Part shown: positions 1 to 8,686 of the stretch, in pieces
Numbering within the stretch: the stretch's first letter is position 1
Layout: every line of letters begins with the position of its first letter
NCBI GenBank assembly: GCA_019636495.1
Contig: JAHBXL010000001.1
Span: 310,001 to 374,000 of the forward strand
Length of the DNA: 64,000 nt
Source: Phycisphaeraceae bacterium
GTDB lineage: Bacteria; Planctomycetota; Phycisphaerae; Phycisphaerales; UBA1924
Direction of reading: 5' to 3'
Notes under the pieces: model-generated
The model's database searches: none
What the model was told of the DNA's origin: nothing
Seen by the model: only the letters and a program-made list of their open reading frames with translations
Made by a program: the position numbers and the translations under genes

Positions 1-41
1 CGCTGATCCTCGCGGGCTACGAGAAGGACCTCAACTGGTGA
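1..41 (+). CDS. Sulfotransferase family protein, C-terminal end only
   Basis: Only the last twelve codons are inside the window. In the frame starting at base 3 they read LILAGYEKDLNW and then TGA. The same ending, AGYEKDLNW, closes the next complete sulfotransferase, and GYEQDLNW closes the third one, so this is almost certainly another paralog of the same tandem array. Its stop overlaps the GTG start of the next gene by four bases (GTGA), which implies one transcript and coupled translation. Confidence 0.75.
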   Translation, partial: LILAGYEKDLNW

Positions 42-1105
42 GCAGGCCAGCAAACCCATCGCGAGGGAACGCGCTCGTGGCGACCGCCAAGGCCGTGCTG
101 CCGCGCCCGGTAAAGGACGCGCTGCGCCCGGTGGTTCGCCCGTGGCTTGCCGCGCCGGCCGACCCGTGGGCCTGCGCCGACGCCGCGGCGGGCAACGAGT
201 GGACATTCCGCGATGGCGAGCGGGAGTTCAAGTGTTTTTTCCTGTGCGGGGGTTGGAAGTCTGGCACGCACTGGGTCGAGGCGCTGCTGAACCTGCACCC
301 TCGGGCTCACACGATCGGCGAGTTCCATTTTGAGTCCGTTGTCGATGGATTCTCCATTTTCCTCGGCAAGCCGGGGCGTGTCGGGCATCACTCGCAGAAA
401 CTCAAGCGGATCGCGCGGCGGTCGCTCTATCGGCTCGTTCGTCAGTGCATGTATGCGCAGACCAAGCCGCACCTTGATGCGAACCCGCGCGTGATGTGGA
501 TCGGGGACCGTTCGCCGCGTCGGTTGGATACGGTGATCCCCGGAGCCCCGCACATCCTGCTGCTGCGCGATGGACGCGATGTGCTGGTGAGCCGGGCCTA
601 CCACGTGCTGCGTGCCAACAGGCCGGAGGTCATGCTGCGACCCGCGTTCGCCGAGATGATCCGCCGTTGGGGGCCGGAGTTTGCGACGAATCCGGAACGG
701 TTTGTGGACCCTGATATCGGGGCGCTGGGCAGCGATGAATGGGTGCGGTTTACCTGCCGCGGGTGGGGGGAGGCATTGAAGAACGACCTTGCGACGATTC
801 CGAGGCTCCGCGCCGAGGGGACACCGGTGCATCTGGTCCGTTACGAGGATTTGCACCGCGATCTTGAGACGCATCGTGCCGAGTTGTACCGATTTCTGGG
901 GCTCGATCCGTCGGAGGCCGCAGCGCCATCGCACGAAACCAAGACGTTGCCAGGCTTCAAGAGAGTGGACCTCAAAGCGGCGACACGTAAGGGCCAGACG
1001 GGCGACTGGCAGAACCACTTCAACGACCGCGTGAAGCGGATTTTCAAGCAGGTCGCAGGCGAGGCGTTGATCCAGGCCGGGTACGAGAAAGACCTGAACT
1101 GGTGA
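38..1105 (+). CDS. PAPS-dependent sulfotransferase, array copy 1
   Basis: 355 residues. Sulfotransferases of this fold move a sulfuryl group from PAPS to a hydroxyl or amino group of a carbohydrate, lipid or protein. The 5'-phosphosulfate loop is visible as KSGTHW at about residues 74-79, preceded by a hydrophobic strand. The 3'-phosphate site is RDGRDVLVS at about 177-185, and a late KGQTGDW motif matches the usual G-x-x-G-x-W region. No signal peptide is evident, so it is probably cytoplasmic. The GTG start overlaps the upstream stop. The protein ends in AGYEKDLNW, shared with neighbours. The acceptor substrate cannot be read from the sequence. Confidence 0.88.
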   Translation: MSRPANPSRGNALVATAKAVLPRPVKDALRPVVRPWLAAPADPWACADAAAGNEWTFRDGEREFKCFFLCGGWKSGTHWVEALLNLHPRAHTIGEFHFESVVDGFSIFLGKPGRVGHHSQKLKRIARRSLYRLVRQCMYAQTKPHLDANPRVMWIGDRSPRRLDTVIPGAPHILLLRDGRDVLVSRAYHVLRANRPEVMLRPAFAEMIRRWGPEFATNPERFVDPDIGALGSDEWVRFTCRGWGEALKNDLATIPRLRAEGTPVHLVRYEDLHRDLETHRAELYRFLGLDPSEAAAPSHETKTLPGFKRVDLKAATRKGQTGDWQNHFNDRVKRIFKQVAGEALIQAGYEKDLNW

Positions 1106-1127
1106 CGGCCTCGCGCCGGGCGGGAGA

Positions 1128-2324
1128 GTGAGCGTGTCCGAAGCAGCACACACCGGCCGACCCGCGGATGGCCCCGCCGAACGGACCGGGCACGCCAACA
1201 GCGCGCAGCCGCGGGGCGGGTCCTCGGCGCTGCTCAGCCTGCTCAAGTACGCGCGATCCGCCACGCCGCGGGGCCTGCGTACCGCGCTTAAGCCCATCGT
1301 GCGCACCGTCATTCCCGAGCACCTGCGCCGCAGGACTTGGGAAGACCCATCTCCCGACCTCTCGGTGTGCGACCGCTGGGTCGGCAACCGGTGGACGATC
1401 GAGGCCGATGGCCTGCCGCGGCGGTTTTTCTTCATCTGCGGCTGCTACAAGTCCGGCACCAACTGGGTGCAGAACCTGCTGAACCTGCACCCCGAGGTGG
1501 ATGTCGTCGGCGAGTTTCATTTCGATGTGCTGACGCGGGGCGTGCGGCAACTCACGGGCATGTCGTGGTTCATCGGGAGCCAGGAGCACCTCGTGCCGGT
1601 CGCGCTCGACGGCATGGAGTTGACGGTCCGGCGGATGATGTACGCCGCGACGCGCGGCAAGCCGGGGGCGACGTGGCTGGGCGATCGCACGCCGCACGCG
1701 CTGGTGCCGGTGATCCGGGGCGCGCCGCAGGTGTACATCGTGCGCGACCCGCGGGATGTGCTGGTCTCGTGGTCGTTCCACCATTTGCGGTTGAAGGATC
1801 CGAACCTGATGGCGGATGCGTTCCGGGCCAAGGCGGCGGTCATTAACGCGAAGTTCAAGGCCGACCCCGAGGGGTTTGACCCGCTGGATGGCTGGCTCGG
1901 CGATGAGGCGTGGCTGCGCTTCCACGCGCGGCAGTGGGCCGACATCTCGCGCCTGTCGCGGCAGAACATCCCGCTGCTGCGGGCCGAAGGGACGCGCGTG
2001 CTCGAGGTGCGCTATGAGGAACTGCACGCCGACCTCGAGGGCCAGCGACGCAGGCTCTACGAGTTTCTCTCGCTCGATTCGGCCCGCGCTGAGCGGCCGA
2101 GCGCGGAGACCAAGACGCTGCCGGGGTTCGAGCGCGAGAACCGGCGGAGTTTCTTCCGCAAGGGCGTGGTGGGGGACTGGCAGAACTACCTTGATGACCG
2201 CGCGGTGGCGATCATCGAGAGCGAGATCGGCGATGAACTCCGGGCCGCGGGCTATGAAGTCGCGCCGCGCGTATCGGCCGCGCCGGTCCCCGGCGGTTCG
2301 GGGGCGCGACAGGGCGCGGCATGA
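1128..2324 (+). CDS. PAPS-dependent sulfotransferase, array copy 2
   Basis: 398 residues from the first GTG. A second GTG at 1134 sits better behind the CGGGAGAG ribosome-binding sequence and may be the true start. The PAPS 5' loop is YKSGTNW at about 107-113, followed by QNLLNLHP as in copy 1. The 3'-phosphate motif is VRDPRDVLVSW at about 205. A late KGVVGDWQNY completes the family pattern. Unlike its neighbours it lacks the GYEKDLNW ending and carries a Pro/Gly/Ala tail of about 20 residues. Its TGA overlaps the ATG of copy 3 (ATGA), so the two are translationally coupled. Confidence 0.87.
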   Translation: MSVSEAAHTGRPADGPAERTGHANSAQPRGGSSALLSLLKYARSATPRGLRTALKPIVRTVIPEHLRRRTWEDPSPDLSVCDRWVGNRWTIEADGLPRRFFFICGCYKSGTNWVQNLLNLHPEVDVVGEFHFDVLTRGVRQLTGMSWFIGSQEHLVPVALDGMELTVRRMMYAATRGKPGATWLGDRTPHALVPVIRGAPQVYIVRDPRDVLVSWSFHHLRLKDPNLMADAFRAKAAVINAKFKADPEGFDPLDGWLGDEAWLRFHARQWADISRLSRQNIPLLRAEGTRVLEVRYEELHADLEGQRRRLYEFLSLDSARAERPSAETKTLPGFERENRRSFFRKGVVGDWQNYLDDRAVAIIESEIGDELRAAGYEVAPRVSAAPVPGGSGARQGAA

Positions 2325-3220
2325 ACATCGCGATGCACACGCCCGATGGCCGGCCGTACCAAATGTTCTTTATCAGCGGGCACATGCGCTCCGGCACGAC
2401 GTGGGTGCGCAACCTGATGAACCTGCACCCTGACATCAACACGCAGAGCGAGGGTCCGCTGAAACTCCTGTCGCGCGCGGTGGCGGAAGCGAAGCGCTCG
2501 TCGTGGCTCACCAGTTCGCGCGACGACATGCCCGCGGTGCTCGATGCGCTCTTCGAGCGCCTCGCGCGGGACTACACGCTGTCGCTCGCGCGGTACAAGC
2601 CGGATGCGCAGTGGATCGGCGACCACACATCGGAGAACCTGTACATCACGGTTCCCGGCTGCCCGCACTTCAACATCATCCGCGATGGTCGCGACGTGGT
2701 GACGAGTTGGACCTTCCACCAGTTGCGCCTCAGGTTCCTGATCGGAGAGCCGCACCGTACGAACATGGCCGCGCTCACCGAGCGCTTCCACGCCGACCCC
2801 GAGCATTTCGCCAAGCGCCCGGCGGACCTGTTCAGCGTCGAGCCGTGGGTGCGTGCCGCGGCGCGAGGGTGGGCCGAGGTGGTGATGGCCGACCTGGAGA
2901 TGATCGCGCGGATCGAGGCAGGAGAGTTTCCGGGCACGACCATCTGCCCGCTGCGCTACGAGCGCTGCATCACCGAGACCAAGGCCGAGCAGCGGAGGAT
3001 GTACGAGTTCCTCGGGGTCGATCCGGACGCCGCGGCGGAGCCCTCGGCGCAGACCAAGACCAGCGCGGGCTTTCCGCGCACCAACCCGATGTGGTTCTAC
3101 CGGTCGGGCAAGGTTGGCGACTGGAAGAACTACGCGACGGACGACTTCCGGCGGTGGTTCAAGGAGGAGGCGGGCGAGGCTCTCGTCCGGACGGGGTATG
3201 AGCAGGACCTGAACTGGTAG
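2321..3220 (+). CDS. PAPS-dependent sulfotransferase, array copy 3
   Basis: 299 residues, the shortest copy because it lacks the basic N-terminal extension of about 50-90 residues seen in copies 1 and 2. The PAPS 5' loop is MRSGTTW at about 22-28, with Arg in place of the usual Lys. The 3' site is IIRDGRDVVTSW, and a late SGKVGDWKNY motif is present. It ends in GYEQDLNW. It is probably the last gene of the array, because about 150 bases separate it from groEL. Roles in modifying polysaccharide or cell-surface glycans are common for such families but are not shown here. Confidence 0.87.
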   Translation: MNIAMHTPDGRPYQMFFISGHMRSGTTWVRNLMNLHPDINTQSEGPLKLLSRAVAEAKRSSWLTSSRDDMPAVLDALFERLARDYTLSLARYKPDAQWIGDHTSENLYITVPGCPHFNIIRDGRDVVTSWTFHQLRLRFLIGEPHRTNMAALTERFHADPEHFAKRPADLFSVEPWVRAAARGWAEVVMADLEMIARIEAGEFPGTTICPLRYERCITETKAEQRRMYEFLGVDPDAAAEPSAQTKTSAGFPRTNPMWFYRSGKVGDWKNYATDDFRRWFKEEAGEALVRTGYEQDLNW

Positions 3221-3367
3221 GGCCCGGCAATGTCGCCACGGAGTTGCGACCTACCCAAGGGCCCGACTGCCACTTTGACGGTCGGCCCCGCTGCCGGGCC
3301 CCATCCGGGGCGGCACAGCCTTTGCACTCGGACCACCTTCAAACGACCACCGAACAGAGGGAAACTC

Positions 3368-4981
3368 ATGGCCACCAAGCAGATCATGTTCGACGACCAG
3401 GCACTGATCGAGATGAAGAAGGGCGTTGCCGCCCTTGCCCGGGCTGTCAAAGTGACAATGGGCCCCACCGGCCGGAACGTCATCCTGCAGAAGTCCTACG
3501 GCCCACCGTCAGTGACCAAGGACGGCGTATCTGTCAGCCGCGAGGTGAGCCTGCCGGGTGCGTTTGAGAGCATGGGGGCGAAGATGGTCAACGAGGTGGC
3601 CAAGAAGACGGCCGATGTGGCGGGCGATGGAACGACCGCCGCGACCGTGCTGGCCGAGGCCATCTTCAACGAGGGTCTGCGGGTGGTGTCGAGCGGGGCG
3701 AACCCGGTGCAGGTGCAGCGGGGCATCAACGCGGCGGCCGAGGCAGCCGCGGCGGCAATCGACGAGATGGCCGTGAAGTGCAAGGGGTTCGAGGACTACA
3801 AGAAGATCGCGACGGTCTCGGCGAACCACGACACCGACATCGGCGAGAAAATCGCGACGGCGATCGACAAGGTCGGTGCCGAGGGCGTGGTGGAGGTTGA
3901 AGAGGGGAAGAGCGCCGAGACGACGCTCGACTATGTCGAGGGCATGCAGTTCGACAAGGGCTACATCTCGCCGTACTTCATGACCGACCCGAAGACGGCC
4001 GAGTGCGTGCTGGAGAACGCGCTCATCCTGATCCACGAGAAGAAGATCGGCAACCTGACGGACCTGTTGCCGCTGCTCAACAAGGTCGCGGTGGCCAACC
4101 AGCCGCTGCTGATCATCGCCGAGGAGGTCGAGAACGAGGCGCTGGCCGCGCTGGTCGTGAACCGTCTCCGCGGCATGTTGCGCGTGTGCGCGGTGAAGGC
4201 CCCGGGCTTTGGCGACCGTCGCAAGGCGATGCTCGGCGACATCGCGGTGCTCACCGGCGGCACGTTCTTCGCCGAGGACCTTGGCCGCTCGCTCGAGTCG
4301 ATCGAACTCTCCGAGTTGGGCAAGGCCAAGAAGATCACTGTTGACAAGGACAACACGACCATCATCGAGGGCGCGGGGAAGAAGAAGGACATCGAGGCGC
4401 GGGCCGATCAGATCAAGGCTCAGCACGACAAGTCGACCAGCGACTACGACCGCGAGAAACTGATGGAGCGGCTGGCGAAACTGACCGGCGGCGTGGCGAT
4501 CATGCGCGTCGGCGGGGCGAGCGAGATCGCCATGAAGGAAACCAAGGATCGGGTCGATGATGCGCTGCACGCGACCCGCGCTGCCGCGAAGGAGGGCTAT
4601 GTCGCCGGCGGCGGCGTCGCGCTCATCCGCACGCAGGAAGCGATCCGCAAGGCGCAGAGCAAGGCCCGGGGCGATGAGAAGTTCGGCTTCGACATCGTGT
4701 CCAAGGCCGTTGAGTCGTGCCTGTGGCAGATCGCCGAGAACGCGGGCGTGGATGGCGATCTGGTCGTCGAGAAGGTGAAGGAGGGCAAGGGCTCGTTCGG
4801 CTACAACGCCGCGACGGATACCTACGGCGACATGGTGAAGATGGGCATCATCGACCCCGCGCTGGTGGCGAAGACTGCGCTGGTGAACGCCGCGAGCGTG
4901 GCGGGGCTGATGCTGACGACCGATTGCCTGATCGCCGAACTCAAGGATGAAACCGAGGCCGTGACCGGCGCCGTCGCCTGA
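3368..4981 (+). CDS. groEL: Chaperonin GroEL (60 kDa)
   Basis: 537 residues. GroEL forms a double heptameric ring that folds proteins in an ATP-dependent cycle with GroES. ATG 3368 follows an AGAGGGAAA ribosome-binding site and begins MATKQIMF, as in the family. The hallmark MGPTGRNV lies near residue 31, and the nucleotide-binding [11 protein letters not shown] near residue 85. [11 protein letters not shown] and the C-terminal AGGGVALIR region are also present. The protein ends [14 protein letters not shown] and lacks the flexible GGM-repeat tail of E. coli GroEL. No groES lies beside it in the window and no CIRCE inverted repeat was found in the 147-base upstream gap. It may therefore be one of several GroEL paralogs. 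Confidence 0.96.
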   Translation: MATKQIMFDDQALIEMKKGVAALARAVKVTMGPTGRNVILQKSYGPPSVTKDGVSVSREVSLPGAFESMGAKMVNEVAKKTADVAGDGTTAATVLAEAIFNEGLRVVSSGANPVQVQRGINAAAEAAAAAIDEMAVKCKGFEDYKKIATVSANHDTDIGEKIATAIDKVGAEGVVEVEEGKSAETTLDYVEGMQFDKGYISPYFMTDPKTAECVLENALILIHEKKIGNLTDLLPLLNKVAVANQPLLIIAEEVENEALAALVVNRLRGMLRVCAVKAPGFGDRRKAMLGDIAVLTGGTFFAEDLGRSLESIELSELGKAKKITVDKDNTTIIEGAGKKKDIEARADQIKAQHDKSTSDYDREKLMERLAKLTGGVAIMRVGGASEIAMKETKDRVDDALHATRAAAKEGYVAGGGVALIRTQEAIRKAQSKARGDEKFGFDIVSKAVESCLWQIAENAGVDGDLVVEKVKEGKGSFGYNAATDTYGDMVKMGIIDPALVAKTALVNAASVAGLMLTTDCLIAELKDETEAVTGAVA

Positions 4982-4995
4982 TCGACCAAGAGAGC

Positions 4996-5058
4996 CCCGA
5001 GCGCAGGCTCGGGCGTGCACAGACACTCACGAGCCCGTGGCCGAAAGTCCACGGGCTC
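4996..5058 (+). terminator. Two hairpins downstream of groEL
   Basis: Two perfect inverted repeats lie in tandem. The first has a 7-bp stem, CCCGAGC / GCTCGGG, at 4996-5013 with a 4-base loop. The second has a 10-bp stem, GAGCCCGTGG / CCACGGGCTC, at 5031-5058 with an 8-base loop. Neither is followed by a T-run, so factor-independent termination is only possible. They may instead act as an RNA-stabilising or processing signal between groEL and dnaJ. Confidence 0.45.
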
Positions 5059-5128
5059 GATTCACAAACGCGGGTTGGTGTCGCCGGCGCGTTGCCAGTG
5101 CCTCATTCCCAGTCCCTAGTGCCTGCAC

Positions 5129-6286
5129 ATGCCCTCCACCCAACGCGACTACTACGAGGTTCTCTCCGTCGAACGCACGGTTGATGGCGAGGAGATCAAG
5201 CGCGCGTATCGCCGCCTGGCGATGAAGTATCACCCCGATCGGAACCCCGGCGATGCCGAGGCGGAGGTGAAGTTCAAGGAGTGCGCAGAGGCGTACGAGG
5301 TGCTCTCGGACCCGGAGAAGCGGGCGCGGTACGACCGCTTCGGACACGAGGGTCTTCGCGGCGGGGGCGCGGCAGCGCACGACTTCTCGCGGATGGATGT
5401 CACCGACATCTTCTCGATGTTCAGCGACATCTTCGGCGGCGGCGGTGGCGGTTTCGGCGGGGGAATGGGAGGCCGCGGCGGGGGGCAGGCCCGCGGCTAC
5501 GACCTCGAGACCGAGGTGCAGATCACGCTCGAAGATGTGCTCAAAGGCTGCGAGGAAGAAGTCGAGTTCACGCGGCTGGATCTCTGCGATCGTTGTACCG
5601 GCACGGGCGCCAAGCCGGGCACCAAGCCGGTGAAGTGCAAGACGTGCGATGGGCAGGGGCGGGTGCAGCAGTCGGGGCTTGGCGGCATGTTCCGCATGGT
5701 GACCAACTGCCCGGCGTGCGGCGGCCGCGGGCAGGTGGTGAAGGAGTTCTGCGAGGCTTGCCGCGGCAAGGGACGGCAGCCCAAGAAGCGCACGCTGAGT
5801 GTGCGCATCCCGCCGGGGGTCTCGGATGGTCAGGCGGTGCGGATCCGCGGCGAGGGCGAGCCCGCGCCGACGGTGGGGGGCGAGGGCGTACGCGGCGACC
5901 TGCACGTGGTGGTGCGCGTGCAGGACCACCCGCTGTTCAAGCGCGAGGGCGATCACCTGATCATGGAGATGCCGATCGGCTTCACGCAGGCCGCGCTGGG
6001 GGCGGAGTTGGAGGTGACGACGCTGGATGGCAAGCAGAAGTTGACCATCGCGCGGGGCACGCAGCACGGTTCGATCCTGCGGGTGCAGGAGGCGGGGCTG
6101 CCGAGCCTGCGCACCGGCCGGCGCGGCGACCTGCTGGTGGTGACGAAGATCGAGATCCCGCGGAAGATGACGGCGCAGCAGGAGAAACTGCTGCGCGAGT
6201 TCGCCGCGACGGAGAACCATGATGTTCTGCCGGAGAGCCAGGGCTTCTGGAAGAAGATGAAGGATGCGCTGCGGAAGGATGGGTGA
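5129..6286 (+). CDS. dnaJ: Chaperone DnaJ, type I
   Basis: 385 residues. It is a co-chaperone that stimulates DnaK ATPase and delivers substrates. The J domain covers residues 1-70, with the DnaK-contacting HPD at 35-37. A Gly/Phe-rich linker follows at about 105-130. Four CxxCxGxG zinc motifs are present ([32 protein letters not shown]), so this is a full type I DnaJ. The C-terminal substrate-binding region runs to a basic tail. It lies between groEL and grpE on the same strand, but 358 bases of repeat-rich DNA separate it from grpE, so the two may not share a transcript. dnaK is not in the window. Confidence 0.95.
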   Translation: MPSTQRDYYEVLSVERTVDGEEIKRAYRRLAMKYHPDRNPGDAEAEVKFKECAEAYEVLSDPEKRARYDRFGHEGLRGGGAAAHDFSRMDVTDIFSMFSDIFGGGGGGFGGGMGGRGGGQARGYDLETEVQITLEDVLKGCEEEVEFTRLDLCDRCTGTGAKPGTKPVKCKTCDGQGRVQQSGLGGMFRMVTNCPACGGRGQVVKEFCEACRGKGRQPKKRTLSVRIPPGVSDGQAVRIRGEGEPAPTVGGEGVRGDLHVVVRVQDHPLFKREGDHLIMEMPIGFTQAALGAELEVTTLDGKQKLTIARGTQHGSILRVQEAGLPSLRTGRRGDLLVVTKIEIPRKMTAQQEKLLREFAATENHDVLPESQGFWKKMKDALRKDG

Positions 6287-6309
6287 GAATGGGCTTCACG
6301 ACGGCGAGT

Positions 6310-6580
6310 TTGAACCACGGAGATCACGGAGGCCACGGAGACGGAGTGAGAGATCTGGTGAGGATGGATTTCACCACGGAGCACACAGAGATCACGGAGC
6401 CGGAGTGGGAATTGAGGAGAGAACTGTTTTCACCACGGAGCACACGGAGATCACGGAAGGGAGCCAGTTGATCCGGCGATGGATTCTTCGGGCAGTTGTG
6501 GGAGTTTGGCTTCTGGGCTTTATGATTTTTCTGCCTCGGCCTCTCTCCGTGCCCTCCGTGTCCTCCGTGGTGAAACGCAT
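6310..6580. repeat. CCACGGAG-type interspersed repeat, both orientations
   Basis: The 358-base gap between dnaJ and grpE holds degenerate copies of a motif built from ACGGAG hexamers. CACGGAG-rich blocks lie at about 6316-6347, 6369-6403 and 6428-6462 on the plus strand. An oppositely oriented CTCCGTG-rich block lies at about 6539-6574. The opposed copies can pair into a long imperfect hairpin. Any reading frame through them gives low-complexity His/Thr/Glu peptides, so no gene is called here. Confidence 0.75.
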
Positions 6581-6644
6581 TTCTGGCACGCGGTTTGTGG
6601 AGCATTCGTAGGATCGAGCATTGCAACACGGAAGCGAGGTCACG

Positions 6645-7283
6645 ATGTTTGCACGAAAGCAGCACAACGAGGACAAGCCTCATCAGCACGGGCCGCACGG
6701 TGGGCATGGGGGGCACGGGGGTGGATGCTGCGGCGGCGGGTCGTGCGGGAGCGGGGGGGGTGGGGCGGAGCCGCTGGCCGAGGGCGACCCGGATGCGACG
6801 GCGGACCTGATCGATCAGATCACGTCGGAGCGCGATGAGGCAATCGTGAACTGGAAGCAGGCCGCGGCCGACTATCAGCGTGCGCTGGCCGACTACCAGA
6901 ACTTCCAGCGCCGCGCCGCGAACAACGAGACCGAGGCGCACCGGCAGGGCGTGACGAGCGTGCTGGGCAGCATCCTGCCCGTGCTGGATCATTTCGATCT
7001 CGCGCTGTCGCAGAAGCCGACCGATGATGCGGGGACGAAGATCCTTGAGGGTGTGCAGGTCATTCGCGCCGAACTGATCCGCGCGCTGGAAAACCACGGC
7101 GTGACGTTGATCCACCCGCGGCCCAACGACGAGTTTGACCCCAATCGGCACTCGGCGATTGCGCAGATCGCCGCGGAAGGCGTGGAGCCCGGGCGCGTGA
7201 GCACGACCATGCAGCCCGGCTACATGCTCGGCGACCGCGTCATCCGCTCCGCCAAAGTTGGTGTGGCCCCCAAGGCGGAGTGA
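6645..7283 (+). CDS. grpE: Nucleotide exchange factor GrpE
   Basis: 212 residues from ATG 6645, chosen over the in-frame TTG 6621 because GAAGCGAGG lies about ten bases upstream. GrpE is a dimer that releases ADP from DnaK. A long helical segment spans about 50-100 (ERDEAIVNWKQAAADYQRAL, then YQNFQRRAA), followed by the C-terminal beta domain with the family-typical QPGYMLGDRVIRSAKV. The first 40 residues are unusual: HQHGPHGGHGGHGGG followed by paired cysteines, a His/Gly/Cys-rich stretch that looks capable of metal binding. fmdB-like follows after six bases. Confidence 0.93.
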   Translation: MFARKQHNEDKPHQHGPHGGHGGHGGGCCGGGSCGSGGGGAEPLAEGDPDATADLIDQITSERDEAIVNWKQAAADYQRALADYQNFQRRAANNETEAHRQGVTSVLGSILPVLDHFDLALSQKPTDDAGTKILEGVQVIRAELIRALENHGVTLIHPRPNDEFDPNRHSAIAQIAAEGVEPGRVSTTMQPGYMLGDRVIRSAKVGVAPKAE

Positions 7284-7289
7284 GCACGA

Positions 7290-7712
7290 ATGCCAACGTA
7301 CGAGTACGCCTGCACATCGTGCAAGCACCAGTTCGAGGAGTTCCAGTCGATCAAGGCTCCCGCGCTGAAGAAGTGCCCGGAGTGCGGAAAGAACGCGCTG
7401 GAGCGGCTCGTCGGCACCGGCGCAGCGCTGATCTTCAAGGGCTCGGGGTTCTATCAGACCGACTACCGCTCCGAGGCGTACAAGAAGGCGGCGGAGGCTG
7501 ACAGCAAGGCCGCGGAACCGGCTGCCGAGTCGACGCCCTCGACCAACGGAGACGGCAAGTCCGCTGACGTCAAGAGCGAGGCCAAGCCGGAGTCGAAGGC
7601 GAAATCGAAATCGGAGTCGAAGAGCGAGGCCAGGCCTGCCAATGCGGAAGCGCCGAAGCCGGCCGCGAAAGAGCCTCCGAAGAAGGCCCGCAAATCCGCG
7701 GCCAAGAAATAA
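7290..7712 (+). CDS. FmdB-type zinc ribbon protein with charged tail
   Basis: 140 residues. The N-terminal MPTYEYACTSCKHQFEEFQ is the signature of the FmdB/CxxC_CxxC_SSSS family, with a zinc ribbon formed by C8, C11, C29 and C32 and the family motif KGSGFYQTDY. From about residue 70 onward the protein is a Lys/Ala/Glu/Ser-rich low-complexity tail ending KKARKSAAKK, probably disordered. It follows grpE by six bases and is very likely in the same operon. The biochemical function of this family is not settled; nucleic acid binding is plausible. Confidence 0.85.
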   Translation: MPTYEYACTSCKHQFEEFQSIKAPALKKCPECGKNALERLVGTGAALIFKGSGFYQTDYRSEAYKKAAEADSKAAEPAAESTPSTNGDGKSADVKSEAKPESKAKSKSESKSEARPANAEAPKPAAKEPPKKARKSAAKK

Positions 7713-7716
7713 CGAC

Positions 7717-8250
7717 TCAAGTCGCGGCTGAAGCGGGGAGTTGTTCCGTCGCCGCTTGGATGGCCACGGAAAGCCCGCACTCCGGACACTTCCGCTTCCC
7801 GTCAACGATCGGCGTGCTCCTCAGGTCGTACCCGCAGGTCCGGCACTCGCCGGTTCGCGCCCGCCGCATGCCCGCCAGCATGCCGTGGGAATATGCCGCG
7901 ATTGCGGTGCCGATGGGCATGAGGGGCCAGAGGGGGATGACGATGAAATGGTAACCAGGGGATCCTCTCGCCCATTGCATTCGCGCGCGAAACGGACGCC
8001 ATGCCGTCGTCCAATCTGAGTGGTACGCGGGCAGTGTGTATAGACCCGAACTGGTTGGCGATCCGGGCACCTTCCAAAAGCGATCGTTGGAGAATCCACT
8101 CTGAAAACAGCCGTTGCCCACACACACGAACCAGTCGCCGATCCAATAGAAACCGACTTCACGCTGACGACTGCCGAGAATCAGAATGACGGCCACAACA
8201 GTTGCTATCGCGCCAAGGGTGCGAAGTCGCCGTGCGAGTAGTTCGCTCAT
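7717..8250 (-). CDS. Membrane protein with C-terminal CGYDL-type zinc ribbon
   Basis: 177 residues from ATG 8250. An in-frame ATG at 8268 would overlap the divergent acpS start and is less likely. One membrane helix lies near residues 10-28 (IATVVAVILILGS), a Trp/Tyr-rich middle region follows, and a second hydrophobic stretch PLWPLMPIGTAIAAY lies near 115. The C-terminus holds CRTCGYDLRS and KCPECG, a two-knuckle zinc ribbon of the kind repeatedly attached to planctomycete membrane proteins. Function unknown. It is convergent with the fmdB-like gene, four bases apart. A decayed relative lies at 57271-57447. Confidence 0.7.
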   Translation of the reverse strand: MSELLARRLRTLGAIATVVAVILILGSRQREVGFYWIGDWFVCVGNGCFQSGFSNDRFWKVPGSPTSSGLYTLPAYHSDWTTAWRPFRARMQWARGSPGYHFIVIPLWPLMPIGTAIAAYSHGMLAGMRRARTGECRTCGYDLRSTPIVDGKRKCPECGLSVAIQAATEQLPASAAT

Positions 8251-8266
8251 GCGCTTATCATCGGCC

Positions 8267-8656
8267 ATGTCCATCGTCGGCCACGGAATCGACCTCGTCG
8301 AAGTCGTCCGCATCCGGGCGATGCTTGATGAGCACGGCCAGCGGTTCCTCGATCGGTGCTTCACGCCCGATGAGCAGGCTCACAAGGCCGAATCCCGCCG
8401 GCGCATCGAGCATCTGGCCGCGAGGTTCGCTGCGAAGGAGGCAGTGCTGAAGGCTCTGGGCACCGGCCTTACCGGTGGCATCAACTGGACGGACATCGAG
8501 GTCGTCAACGGGGCGAGCGGCGCGCCCAGTCTCGCGCTGCACGGCACGGCAAAGTCCGCCGCGGCGGAACTCGGCGTGACGTCGTGGTTGGTTTCGCTGA
8601 CGCACACCGACTCGCTGGCCATGGCCTCGGTGATTGCACTTGGCAAGCCCGGGTGA
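8267..8656 (+). CDS. acpS: Holo-[acyl-carrier-protein] synthase
   Basis: 129 residues, the usual size. It transfers 4'-phosphopantetheine from CoA to a serine of apo-ACP, activating it for fatty acid synthesis. The N-terminus MSIVGHGIDLVEVVRI carries the metal-binding Asp at position 9. RFAAKEAVLKALG is the second family motif, with its conserved Glu. SLTHTDSLAMASVIAL gives the C-terminal strand. ATG 8267 is the first start that leaves the family N-terminus intact. The gene is divergent from the zinc-ribbon membrane protein and is followed by the hairpin array. Confidence 0.93.
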   Translation: MSIVGHGIDLVEVVRIRAMLDEHGQRFLDRCFTPDEQAHKAESRRRIEHLAARFAAKEAVLKALGTGLTGGINWTDIEVVNGASGAPSLALHGTAKSAAAELGVTSWLVSLTHTDSLAMASVIALGKPG

Positions 8657-8686
8657 TTCCAAGGACATGTCCGGGCCCTGGCCCCG

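Noticed and set aside
3221..3367. CIRCE/HrcA operator before groEL
   Set aside because: No 9-base inverted repeat with a 9-base gap matching CIRCE could be found in the interval.
6287..6640. Open frames rich in His, Thr, Glu and Gly between dnaJ and grpE
   Set aside because: They are translations of the ACGGAG repeats, lack ribosome-binding sites and change frame freely. They look like repeat translations, not genes.
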